Positions 27,577 through 35,571 of a stretch of 64,000 bases of DNA are shown piece after piece; the stretch's first letter is position 1, and each line of letters begins with the position of its first letter. Both the position numbers and the translations under genes were made by a program. Origin of the DNA: Pseudomonas sp. KBW05 (GTDB taxonomy: Bacteria; Pseudomonadota; Gammaproteobacteria; Pseudomonadales; Pseudomonadaceae); assembly GCF_003852405.1 (NCBI RefSeq), contig NZ_QAJM01000005.1, positions 37,546-101,545 on the forward strand, written 5' to 3'. The notes beneath the pieces were generated by a model. The model was not told the DNA's origin, did not search any database, and worked only from the letters and a program-made list of their open reading frames with translations.

Positions 27577-27628
27577 CATGAAATAATTCATGTAATTTTT
27601 CATGAAATTTCCCGACATAAATTTCATG
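27577..27628. promoter_or_regulatory. Periodic CATG operator cluster of the XRE-cupin regulator
   Basis: CATG occurs at 27577, 27589, 27601 and 27625, that is at 12-base steps with one position skipped. The first two form CATGAA-N4-TTCATG (27577-27592), and the third sits in TTTCATGAAA (27598-27607). The array overlaps both candidate start codons of the regulator (27602 and 27626), consistent with strong autorepression. Confidence 0.65.
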
Positions 27629-28183
27629 ACACCCCAAGAAGAACTCGCCACCCTCGCCGCGCTGATCCACGATCTGCGCAAGCACAAGAAGCTCACCCTC
27701 GCCCAGCTCGCGCAAAAGATCGAGCGCTCGGTGGGTTTCCTGTCCCAGGTCGAACGCGGCCTGTCACGCCCGACCGTGGCAGACCTCACTGCCATCAGCC
27801 ACGCCCTCGACGTGCCCACTACGTATTTCTACAGCCAGCCCAAACCCAAGGCCGTGGACTGGATCACCCGCCCCAATGAGCGGCGTACGGTGTATTACGC
27901 CAACGGCATCACCGACATCCTCGTGTCGCCGAGCATGAACGGCGCCTTCTCGATGCTCGACAGCCTGCTCGCCCCAGGCGCCAACAGCGGTGAACAGACC
28001 ATGAGCGACCGCGCCGAGCAGGCCGGTTTTGTGCTGGAAGGCGAATTGACGCTGTGGGTGGAGGGTGAAACCGATTCCGTCACCCTGGGCCCCGGCGACA
28101 GCTTTCACCTGGCCAGTTTCGCCCACTGTCGCTACGCCAACCTGACCGACCTGCCCGCCCGCGTGCTGTGGGTTTACAACTAG
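27602..28183 (+). CDS. XRE-cupin transcriptional regulator (PuuR-like)
   Basis: Regulator of 193 residues (185 if the ATG at 27626 is used). N-terminal helix-turn-helix: LRKHKKLTLAQLAQKIERSV and GFLSQVERGLSRPTVADLTA. C-terminal cupin domain (about 110-190) with RAEQAGFVLEGELTLWVEG and LGPGDSFHLASFAHCRYAN. E. coli PuuR has the same layout and represses putrescine catabolism. The next gene, 11 bp downstream, is a gamma-glutamylputrescine synthetase-like enzyme, which supports a role in polyamine or related amine metabolism. No good Shine-Dalgarno sequence precedes either ATG. Confidence 0.88.
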   Translation: MKFPDINFMTPQEELATLAALIHDLRKHKKLTLAQLAQKIERSVGFLSQVERGLSRPTVADLTAISHALDVPTTYFYSQPKPKAVDWITRPNERRTVYYANGITDILVSPSMNGAFSMLDSLLAPGANSGEQTMSDRAEQAGFVLEGELTLWVEGETDSVTLGPGDSFHLASFAHCRYANLTDLPARVLWVYN

Positions 28184-28194
28184 GAGCTGCACCC

Positions 28195-29541
28195 GTGAAA
28201 AGCCATTCCTCCACCCTGCTGGCCGAAGTACGGACCTTTCGCCAGAACCACCCCGACGTGCGTTACGTCGACCTGATCGCGCTGGATATTCCCGGGCATT
28301 TCTACGGCAAGCGCTACCCCATCGAGATGCTGGAAAAAGTCGCCGCCGGCAGCCCGCTGAAGCTACCGCAAAACGCAGTGCTGCTAGGGGTCCAGGGCGG
28401 TTTGTTCAAGATTGGCGATTATTGCTTCAACGACGGCGACCCGGACGCCAACCGCCGCCTGGTACCGGGCACACTCAAGCCGGTGAGCTGGGAATCGCAA
28501 CCGCTGGGGCAGATGCTGATCACCTCGGACGGCACCGAAGCGCCCATCGAGTTCGAACCCCGCGAAGTGCTGGCCAAGGTACTGGAACGCCTGCACCACA
28601 AAGGCATTCACCCGGTGGTGGCGTTTGAACTGGAGTTCTACCTGTTCGACAAGAAACTCGCCGACGGCCTGCCGCAATTCGCCCGCGACCCGCTGAGCGA
28701 CGACGCCGATGACCAGCCCAACCTGCATATCGAACGCCTGTCGCGCTTCAGCGACGTGCTCGATGACATGGCGCAGACCGCCAAGGACCAAGGCATCGAC
28801 ATCACGGTGATCACCGCCGAAATCGGCCCCGGCCAGTTCGAGATCAACTTCGGCCACCTCGACGACGGCCTGCGCGCCGCCGACTGGGCCGCCCTGTTCT
28901 GCCGCAGCACCCGTGGCGTGGCGCTGAAACACGGCTACCGCGCCAGCTTCATGGCCAAGCCCTACCTGCAATACCCCGGCAGCGGCATGCATGTGCATGT
29001 CAGCCTGTATGACGCTGCGGGCAACAACCTGCTGGCGGCGCACCAGCAGCAACCCCTGCGCCATGCCGTGGCCGGTTGCCTGGAACTGCTGCCGCACTGC
29101 ATGCCGATCTTCTCGCCGAACCACAACGCCTTCCGCCGCCTGGGTGGCACGGTCAACGCTGCGACGCGCGCCAGCTGGGGCTTTGAAGACCGTGATGCGT
29201 GCGTGCGCATCCCCGACTCCGACCCACGCAACCTGCGTATCGAACATCGCCTGGCCAGTGCCGACGCCAACCCGTACCTGGTGCTGGCGGCGATCCTCGT
29301 CGGCCTGGAGCACGGCCTTGAAGCCAAGCGCGAACCCATCGCCCCGTTGAACGACGACCGCAGCAGCGGCACCGATTTCCCCGTGGAAATGCTCGATGCG
29401 GTGCGCGCCATGCAGCATCAAGCGGTATTGCGCGATAAGCTGGGCGCCGAATTTGTCGACGTGTACTGCGAAAACAAACGCCAGGACCACTTGGCGTTCC
29501 AGCAAGAGATTCACGCCAGGGAATACCGCTGGTTTCTCTAA
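28195..29541 (+). CDS. Glutamine synthetase family protein (PuuA-like gamma-glutamyl-amine synthetase)
   Basis: ATP-dependent gamma-glutamyl-amine ligase of 448 residues. Glutamine synthetase metal and substrate motifs are present: VAFELEFYLFD, GPGQFEINFGH, a histidine at GSGMHVHVSL, FSPNHNAFRRLGG and RIEHRLASADANPYLVLA. It starts with GTG at 28195, supported by AGGAG eight bases upstream. The family in Pseudomonas links glutamate to putrescine, spermidine or ethanolamine-like amines for catabolism; the exact amine is not visible. Downstream steps (PuuB, PuuC, PuuD) are not in the window. Confidence 0.9.
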   Translation: MKSHSSTLLAEVRTFRQNHPDVRYVDLIALDIPGHFYGKRYPIEMLEKVAAGSPLKLPQNAVLLGVQGGLFKIGDYCFNDGDPDANRRLVPGTLKPVSWESQPLGQMLITSDGTEAPIEFEPREVLAKVLERLHHKGIHPVVAFELEFYLFDKKLADGLPQFARDPLSDDADDQPNLHIERLSRFSDVLDDMAQTAKDQGIDITVITAEIGPGQFEINFGHLDDGLRAADWAALFCRSTRGVALKHGYRASFMAKPYLQYPGSGMHVHVSLYDAAGNNLLAAHQQQPLRHAVAGCLELLPHCMPIFSPNHNAFRRLGGTVNAATRASWGFEDRDACVRIPDSDPRNLRIEHRLASADANPYLVLAAILVGLEHGLEAKREPIAPLNDDRSSGTDFPVEMLDAVRAMQHQAVLRDKLGAEFVDVYCENKRQDHLAFQQEIHAREYRWFL

Positions 29542-29561
29542 ATCACCCCATGGACTCACCG

Positions 29562-30662
29562 ATGACCGACCAAAGCGCCCCGGCCCTTAAAGAAATCTTC
29601 AACGTCGAACGCCTGCACCACATCGCCAGCGAAATGAGCGCGGTGTACCCGGCGTTCGACGCCAAGGGCTTTCTCAAGCACTCCAAGGCCGGGCTCGCAG
29701 AGTTATCGGTGATGCAGCGCATGGCGCGGGTCAGCGAGAGCCTGCACGCGGTGATCCCCCTGGATTACCCACAAAGCCTGGAACTGCTGTATGCCCTGGC
29801 ACCGCGCTTGAACAGCAGCTTTGTCAGCCTGTTCCTGCCGCACTACGTGGCGAGCTACGGGCTGGATGACTTCGAACGCTCCATGGCCGCGCTCAAATAT
29901 TTCACCACCTTTGGTTCCGCCGAATTCGCTATCCGCCCCTTCCTGCTGCACGACTTCCCGCGCACCCTGGCGGTGATGCAAACGTGGTCGCTGGACGCCA
30001 ACGACCATGTGCGCCGCCTGGCCAGCGAAGGCTCGCGACCGCGCCTGCCGTGGTCCTTTCGCCTGGCCAACGTGCAAGCCAATCCCCAGCTATGCGCATC
30101 GATCCTCGACAACCTCAAGGCCGACCCCAGCCTGTACGTGCGCAAGTCGGTGGCCAACCACCTCAACGACATCACCAAGGACCACCCGGACTGGGTGCTC
30201 ACGCTGATCGAAGGCTGGTCACTGGACAACCCCCACACCGCCTGGATCGCCCGCCACGCCCTGCGCAGCCTGATCAAGCAAGGCAACACCCGCGCGTTGA
30301 CGATCATGGGCGCCGGGGCGAAGGCCGAGGTGAAGCTGCATCAACTGAGCGTTACGCCAGCAGTGATCAACCTTGGGGAGCGGATCAACCTGTCATTCAG
30401 CCTGGAGTCGACGGCTGACACCGCGCAAAAACTGGTGGTGGACTACGCCATCGACTACGTGAAAAGTGCGGGGCACAGCGCAAAAAAGGTGTTCAAGCTC
30501 AAGGCGTTTACCCTCGGGGCTGGAGAGCATCATAGCCTGCGCCGGGAGCAACATATTCGCGAGTTGACCACACGCAAACACTATCCCGGCAAACATGCAG
30601 TGCACGTATTGGTCAATGGCGAGAAGCTCGCCAGCGCCGAGTTCGAACTGCTAAAACCCTGA
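29562..30662 (+). CDS. AlkC-like DNA alkylation repair protein
   Basis: Protein of 366 residues (370 from the ATG at 29550) resembling the AlkC branch of HEAT-like-repeat DNA glycosylases, which remove alkylated bases such as 3-methyladenine. Helical repeats run through the first 260 residues (LKHSKAGLAELSVMQRMARV, HDFPRTLAVMQTWSLDANDH, DPSLYVRKSVANHLNDITKD, DNPHTAWIARHALRSLIKQG). The last 100 residues look like an added beta-sandwich (VTPAVINLGERINLSFSL...), as in the AlkC subgroup with an Ig-like tail. It starts within 20-25 bp of the glutamine synthetase stop and is probably co-transcribed, an odd pairing without an obvious functional link. Confidence 0.83.
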   Translation: MTDQSAPALKEIFNVERLHHIASEMSAVYPAFDAKGFLKHSKAGLAELSVMQRMARVSESLHAVIPLDYPQSLELLYALAPRLNSSFVSLFLPHYVASYGLDDFERSMAALKYFTTFGSAEFAIRPFLLHDFPRTLAVMQTWSLDANDHVRRLASEGSRPRLPWSFRLANVQANPQLCASILDNLKADPSLYVRKSVANHLNDITKDHPDWVLTLIEGWSLDNPHTAWIARHALRSLIKQGNTRALTIMGAGAKAEVKLHQLSVTPAVINLGERINLSFSLESTADTAQKLVVDYAIDYVKSAGHSAKKVFKLKAFTLGAGEHHSLRREQHIRELTTRKHYPGKHAVHVLVNGEKLASAEFELLKP

Positions 30663-30809
30663 CACAAATCAAACAAAAGGCTCTATCTCGGGCCTTTCAG
30701 CCAGATAGATTGTCGAACAATCCTGGCCTTCTCCGTTGCGATCCATTATCATCCGGCGCCTTCTCGCTACCTGCCAGGTAGCTGTTTCAATGTGTCACCC
30801 GAGGCGCCC

Positions 30810-32669
30810 ATGTACCGTTTTGCGTTTTACCGTCCTTTGCTTGCCATCAGTCTGGGGCTCGCTGCTCCTAGCGTTTTCGCCGCACTGCAACCCTTGGCCG
30901 AAGCCCCACTGGCCAGCGACACCGAGTTGCATTGCCACTTCAATCGCGACGCCAGCACTGACTGCACCACCACCTATCACTACACGATCCTCCAGCCCAA
31001 CGGTCGTGAGATGCTCTCGCGCATCGACTTCGATTACGCCGAAGGCGACACCTTTGAAGTGATCAGTGCCCAATCCACCCAGCCTGGCGCCAAGCCGGTT
31101 GCCCTGGCCGATACGCAAATCGATACGCGCACTGCGCCCAACCCGGACCAGGGTTTCAGCCGCGACAAGCAGACCTCCCTGGCCTTCCCCAACCTGCGCG
31201 TCGGCACGCAGATTCGCTACACAGTGCGCGAGCATCGCCCGGCCAAACCGCTAATGACGCAGTTTCACTACGCCCTCAGGTTCGGCCCCAGCGCGGCCCG
31301 GCGCGACCGCTTCAAGGCGCGGTTCACCGCCGAGCGGCCGATCCAGTGGCGCACTGAGCTGTTTGATGGCTTCAAGGTGACGCCATCGGCCAACGGAAAG
31401 ACCCTGGACGTGGTGCAAAAAGCCCCGACTTTTCTGAACTACATCAACGAATCTTCCAACGCTGCGCTGCTGCGCATCCCACGTATCGAAGTGGGCAGCG
31501 CCGTGGAGCAACAGGCGTACTTCGGCGATTTCGCCCAGCGCTACAACCAGATCCTCGGCGCCAGCCTGCCGCCACAAAGCGCGGCTGCCGTCGCCGCCGC
31601 GCGCGATTTGGCGCCCGCCGAACGGGTCGGGGCGTTGATGCAGCACCTCAACGATCACTACCGCTATCTCGGCGATTGGCGTGCCACGGAGCGTGGTTAT
31701 GTGCCGTTCAACCTGGCGGAAATCGAGCAGCACGGCTATGGCGACTGCAAGGACCTGGCGATTCTGCTGACCGCCATGCTCAAGGCCAGCAGCATCCCCG
31801 CCGAAACCGCCTGGGTCAGCCGTGGCGATGTGGTGGAGTCGTTGTTGATCCCCGGCACCAACGCGCCCAATCACGCCATCGTGCGCGCCGAAGTGGGCGG
31901 CGAGGTCTGGTGGCTGGACCCAACCAACCCGGTGTTTGCCCCGGGCCAAACCATGCCCGACATCCAGGACCGCTGGGTACTGGTCAACGACGCCCAGGGC
32001 CAGGTGCGCAAAGAACATATCCCGCTGGAACGTCCCGAAACCACTCTGCGCCTGGACAAACAGGTGCACTACGACAAGCAAGGCAACGCTGCAATCCAGG
32101 CCACCCTCGCCTTCAGCCGCCTGCCGCTGATGCAACTGAGCGTCGCCGATCGCCAGCAAGGCAGCACCGCCACCGACCAGAACATCTGCGCCAACTTCGG
32201 CCATGAAATCAGCGACTGCCACGTCACCCGCGCAGCCACCGGTTTTGTCGTACACGACGGGTATAGCGTCAACGCAACCATGAACGACCAGCGCGCGCTG
32301 GAGAAACTGGCGGATGGCTACGTCTACACCGATGAGTCGCTCAAAGGCCGCTGGGATGCCTTCGTCTACTACCGCCGCCAAGGGCAACAGGCCGACCTGG
32401 ACCAGGGCAACCCGGAAACCAATGACTACACCATCACCCTGAGCGGTGGGCAGATGGAAAAAGCCATCCCCGGCTGCCAGGTGCGCTCACCGTGGTACGA
32501 CCTGGACCTTGAAGGCCAGCGCGAAGACGGCGCATTGCGCTATCACTATCGCCTGACCCAGAAGATGCGCTGGCTGACCCATGATGAAATGGTCAGCGCG
32601 GCGTTTGGGAAGATGGTCGACGAGGCACGGGCCTGTGCGGAGCAGGTGCATCAGGTGGTGAAGCTCTAA
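30810..32669 (+). CDS. DUF3857/transglutaminase-like exported protein
   Basis: Exported protein of 619 residues with a signal peptide (MYRFAFYRPLLAISLGLAAP, cleavage near VFA-AL). A DUF3857 beta-rich domain is followed by a transglutaminase-like domain with the Cys-His-Asp triad at YGDCKDLAILLTAML, APNHAIVRAE and WWLDPTNPVF, and a C-terminal DUF3858-like part. Such proteins are periplasmic and may act as peptidases or amidohydrolases rather than cross-linkers. I chose the ATG at 30810 as it yields the signal peptide. The 150 bp upstream hold a weak hairpin (AAAGGC-N10-GCCTTT near 30678). Confidence 0.85.
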   Translation: MYRFAFYRPLLAISLGLAAPSVFAALQPLAEAPLASDTELHCHFNRDASTDCTTTYHYTILQPNGREMLSRIDFDYAEGDTFEVISAQSTQPGAKPVALADTQIDTRTAPNPDQGFSRDKQTSLAFPNLRVGTQIRYTVREHRPAKPLMTQFHYALRFGPSAARRDRFKARFTAERPIQWRTELFDGFKVTPSANGKTLDVVQKAPTFLNYINESSNAALLRIPRIEVGSAVEQQAYFGDFAQRYNQILGASLPPQSAAAVAAARDLAPAERVGALMQHLNDHYRYLGDWRATERGYVPFNLAEIEQHGYGDCKDLAILLTAMLKASSIPAETAWVSRGDVVESLLIPGTNAPNHAIVRAEVGGEVWWLDPTNPVFAPGQTMPDIQDRWVLVNDAQGQVRKEHIPLERPETTLRLDKQVHYDKQGNAAIQATLAFSRLPLMQLSVADRQQGSTATDQNICANFGHEISDCHVTRAATGFVVHDGYSVNATMNDQRALEKLADGYVYTDESLKGRWDAFVYYRRQGQQADLDQGNPETNDYTITLSGGQMEKAIPGCQVRSPWYDLDLEGQREDGALRYHYRLTQKMRWLTHDEMVSAAFGKMVDEARACAEQVHQVVKL

Positions 32670-32696
32670 TACCTTCCTGACACACCAAGATCAACC

Positions 32697-32818
32697 TGTG
32701 GGAGAGGGTTTGTGTGGGAGCGGGCTTGCTCGCGAATGCGGTGAATCAGTCACACATGTACTGACTGACACTCCGCTTTCGCGAGCAAGCCCGCTCCCAC
32801 ACAAGCCAGCTCCCACAG
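32697..32818. repeat. REPIN, family A (GTGGGAGCGGGCTTGCTCGCGAA)
   Basis: Inverted pair of REP units (TGTGGGAGCGGGCTTGCTCG ... CGAGCAAGCCCGCTCCCACA) with a partial extra copy at each end. It fills the gap between the transglutaminase-like gene and the LysR gene. Confidence 0.9.
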
Positions 32819-32835
32819 GTTTAATCCGGTTTCGG

Positions 32836-33729
32836 TCAGTTGGTTTCGCCGAGCAGCAACCCCTGCTCCCGCGCGCACAGCTCCACCACGTAATCCCACA
32901 ACACCCGCAACCGCACCGATTTGTGCAACTCCCGCCGCGAGCTGATCCAGTAGCTGCGCATGATCCCCTCCCCCGGCAGCAACGCCACCAATTCCGGGTC
33001 TGCCGAGGCCATGAAGCACGGCAATACGGCAATCCCCAAGCCCGAACGCGCCGCCTGGTGCTGGGCGATCACGCTGGTGCTGTGGAACACCACCTTGGGG
33101 TTGCGGCAGAAGCTGCTGAGGAATTTCAGTTCCTGGCTGAACAATAAGTCATCGACATAATCGATCCACGCGTGCGCCGCGAGATCCTCGCGTTTTTCAA
33201 TCGGCGGATTGCGCTCCAGGTAAGCGCGGCTGGCGTACAGCGCAAGGCGATAGTCGGTGAGTTTGCGTGTGACCAGTTGATCGACGCTGGGGCGCTCCAG
33301 GTGGATGCTGATCTCGGCTTCGCGGTTGAGGATGCTGACGAAGCGCGGCACCGCCACCAGTTCCACCTCCAGTCCCGGGTAGCGATCAAACAGCCCACCC
33401 ATGCGGCTCGCGAGAAACATCACCCCCAGGCCTTCGGCGACGCCCAGGCGAATCTTGCCTAACGGCGCGGCGCTGTGGGTGAGTTCGTCTTCGGCCAACA
33501 GCGCGACGTTTTCCATGGCTTCGGCGTGCTTGAGCAGCGCTTCACCAGCGGGCGTCAGCTCGTAGCCCTGGGCGTGCTGCACAAACAGCGCGGTGCCGAG
33601 GCTTTTCTCGATGGCCTCGATATGCCGGGCGACGGTGGCGTGGGTGGTTTTCAGGCGTTGTGCGGCGGTGAGCAGACGGCCGCTGCGCTGTAATTCCAGA
33701 AAGTAGCGCAGGTCATTCCAGTCGAACAT
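32836..33729 (-). CDS. LysR-family transcriptional regulator
   Basis: LysR regulator of 297 residues: N-terminal winged helix-turn-helix (LRYFLELQRSGRLLTAAQRL and TTHATVARHIEAIEKSLG) and the substrate-binding-like domain from about residue 90. It is divergent from the GMC oxidoreductase-MHS transporter operon with a 130-bp shared promoter region, so it most likely controls that operon. A 10-bp direct repeat at 33789-33819 is a candidate site. The inducer is unknown. Confidence 0.9.
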   Translation of the reverse strand: MFDWNDLRYFLELQRSGRLLTAAQRLKTTHATVARHIEAIEKSLGTALFVQHAQGYELTPAGEALLKHAEAMENVALLAEDELTHSAAPLGKIRLGVAEGLGVMFLASRMGGLFDRYPGLEVELVAVPRFVSILNREAEISIHLERPSVDQLVTRKLTDYRLALYASRAYLERNPPIEKREDLAAHAWIDYVDDLLFSQELKFLSSFCRNPKVVFHSTSVIAQHQAARSGLGIAVLPCFMASADPELVALLPGEGIMRSYWISSRRELHKSVRLRVLWDYVVELCAREQGLLLGETN

Positions 33730-33788
33730 GTCGCCTCCATCTCCATAGGCCCGGGCCGCACTGTTTAAAAACGCACAGCAGCTGGGTA

Positions 33789-33819
33789 AAAACTAACATT
33801 TTTAAGACGAAAACTAACA
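33789..33819. promoter_or_regulatory. Direct repeat AAAACTAACA at 21-bp spacing
   Basis: AAAACTAACA occurs at 33789-33798 and 33810-33819, start to start exactly 21 bp, or two helical turns. It lies between the divergent LysR and GMC oxidoreductase starts. It could be a binding array for the LysR protein or part of the promoter. Confidence 0.5.
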
Positions 33820-33859
33820 ACTAGGATGAGGGCAATAAGAAAAACAAGCGAGACCCCAG

Positions 33860-35506
33860 ATGCCCACTGCAACTGCTGAATACGATTACATCGTCGTAGG
33901 CGCCGGCCCCGCAGGCTGCCTGCTGGCCAATCGACTGTCCGCCAACCCCGCCCACCGCGTGCTGCTGCTCGAAGCCGGTGGCCGCGACAATTACCCCTGG
34001 ATCCACATCCCCGTCGGCTACCTGTACTGCATCGGCAACCCGCGCACCGACTGGTGCTTCAAGACCGAAGCGCAGGAAGGCCTGCAAGGCCGTGCGCTGA
34101 GCTATCCACGGGGCAAGGTGCTGGGTGGCTGCTCGTCCATCAACGGCATGATCTACATGCGCGGCCAGGCCCAGGACTACGACGGCTGGGCGGCGGCAGG
34201 CAACCCAGGCTGGGCGTGGAGCGATGTGCTGCCGCTGTTCAAGCAGAGCGAAAACCATTTTGCCGGTGGCTCGCAATTCCACAGCGATGGCGGCGAGTGG
34301 CGTGTCGAGCAACAGCGCCTGCACTGGCCGATCCTCGACGCGTTCCGCGATGCAGCCGCGCAAAGCGGTATCGCCAACATCAACGATTTCAACACCGGTG
34401 ATAACGAAGGCTGCGGCTACTTCCAGGTCAACCAGAAGGCCGGCGTGCGCTGGAACGCAGCCAAGGCGTTTCTCAAGCCGATCCGCCAGCGGCCCAATCT
34501 CACCGTGCTGACTGAAGTGGAAGTCGATCGCGTAGTCCTGGAAAACGGCCGCGCCTCTCAAGTCGTCGGCCGTCAGTTGGGCCAGTCGCTGAGCTGGAAG
34601 GCGCGCAAGGAAATCGTACTGTGCGCCGGTTCAGTCGGCTCGCCAGGCATTTTGCAACGCTCGGGGATTGGCCCGTCCAGCGTGCTCAAACCGTTGGGCA
34701 TCGAGGTCGTGCGTGAACTGCCCGGCGTTGGCGGCAACCTGCAGGACCACCTGCAATTGCGCCTGATCTACAAACTGGAAAACGCCCGCACTCTCAACCA
34801 GATCGCCGGTTCCCTTTGGGGCAAGCTGGGCATGGGCCTGCAATACCTGTACGACCGCAGTGGCCCGTTGTCGATGGCCCCCAGCCAACTCGGCGCGTTT
34901 GCCCGCTCGGGCCCGGAACAGACCTCGGCCAACCTCGAATACCATGTGCAACCGCTGTCCCTGGAACGCTTTGGCGAGCCACTGCACGCGTTTCCGGCAT
35001 TTACCGCGTCGGTCTGCGACCTGCGCCCGCAAAGCCGTGGCCGCGTGGACATCCGCTCGGCCAACCCGGCGGATGCACCATTGATCCGGCCCAATTACCT
35101 CAGCCACCCCGAAGATTTGCGCGTGGCCGCCGATGCGATCCGCCTGACGCGCCGCATCGTTGCCGCACCCGCCCTACGCGCATTCAAACCAGTGGAATAC
35201 CTGCCCGGCGATGCCCTGCAAACCGAAGATGAACTGCACGAAGCCGCAGCGCGTATCGGTACGACCATCTTCCATCCAGTGGGCACCTGCCGCATGGGCA
35301 GCGACGCCGATGCGGTGGTCGACGCCCAACTGCGCGTGCATGGCGTGCCCGGCCTGCGCATCGCCGACGCCTCGGTCATGCCGCGCATCACCTCCGGCAA
35401 CACCTGCTCACCGACGCTGATGATCGCGGAAAAAGCCGCGCAGCTCATTCTTTCGCCGAACACAAGGAGCCTCACCCCGCAGAGAGAAACGGTTCATGCA
35501 ATCTGA
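33860..35506 (+). CDS. GMC-family FAD-dependent alcohol/choline dehydrogenase-like oxidoreductase
   Basis: Flavoprotein of 548 residues. FAD motif near the N-terminus (YIVVGAGPAGCLLANRLS, E at LLLEAGG), the GMC signatures YPRGKVLGGCSSINGMIYMRG and GSVGSPGILQRSGIG (runs split), and the catalytic His/Asn region FHPVGTCRMG ... TSGNTCSPTLMIAEKAA. It oxidises an alcohol to aldehyde or acid; choline, aliphatic alcohols and polyethylene glycol are used by relatives. An MHS-type carboxylate transporter follows after 65 bp and a LysR gene is divergent, so a small catabolic unit is inferred. Confidence 0.9.
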   Translation: MPTATAEYDYIVVGAGPAGCLLANRLSANPAHRVLLLEAGGRDNYPWIHIPVGYLYCIGNPRTDWCFKTEAQEGLQGRALSYPRGKVLGGCSSINGMIYMRGQAQDYDGWAAAGNPGWAWSDVLPLFKQSENHFAGGSQFHSDGGEWRVEQQRLHWPILDAFRDAAAQSGIANINDFNTGDNEGCGYFQVNQKAGVRWNAAKAFLKPIRQRPNLTVLTEVEVDRVVLENGRASQVVGRQLGQSLSWKARKEIVLCAGSVGSPGILQRSGIGPSSVLKPLGIEVVRELPGVGGNLQDHLQLRLIYKLENARTLNQIAGSLWGKLGMGLQYLYDRSGPLSMAPSQLGAFARSGPEQTSANLEYHVQPLSLERFGEPLHAFPAFTASVCDLRPQSRGRVDIRSANPADAPLIRPNYLSHPEDLRVAADAIRLTRRIVAAPALRAFKPVEYLPGDALQTEDELHEAAARIGTTIFHPVGTCRMGSDADAVVDAQLRVHGVPGLRIADASVMPRITSGNTCSPTLMIAEKAAQLILSPNTRSLTPQRETVHAI

Positions 35507-35571
35507 ATAGCGGCGCCACACCTGGCGCCGACAGTGGAACAACAATAAATAATCACTGTGAGGGCTACCCG

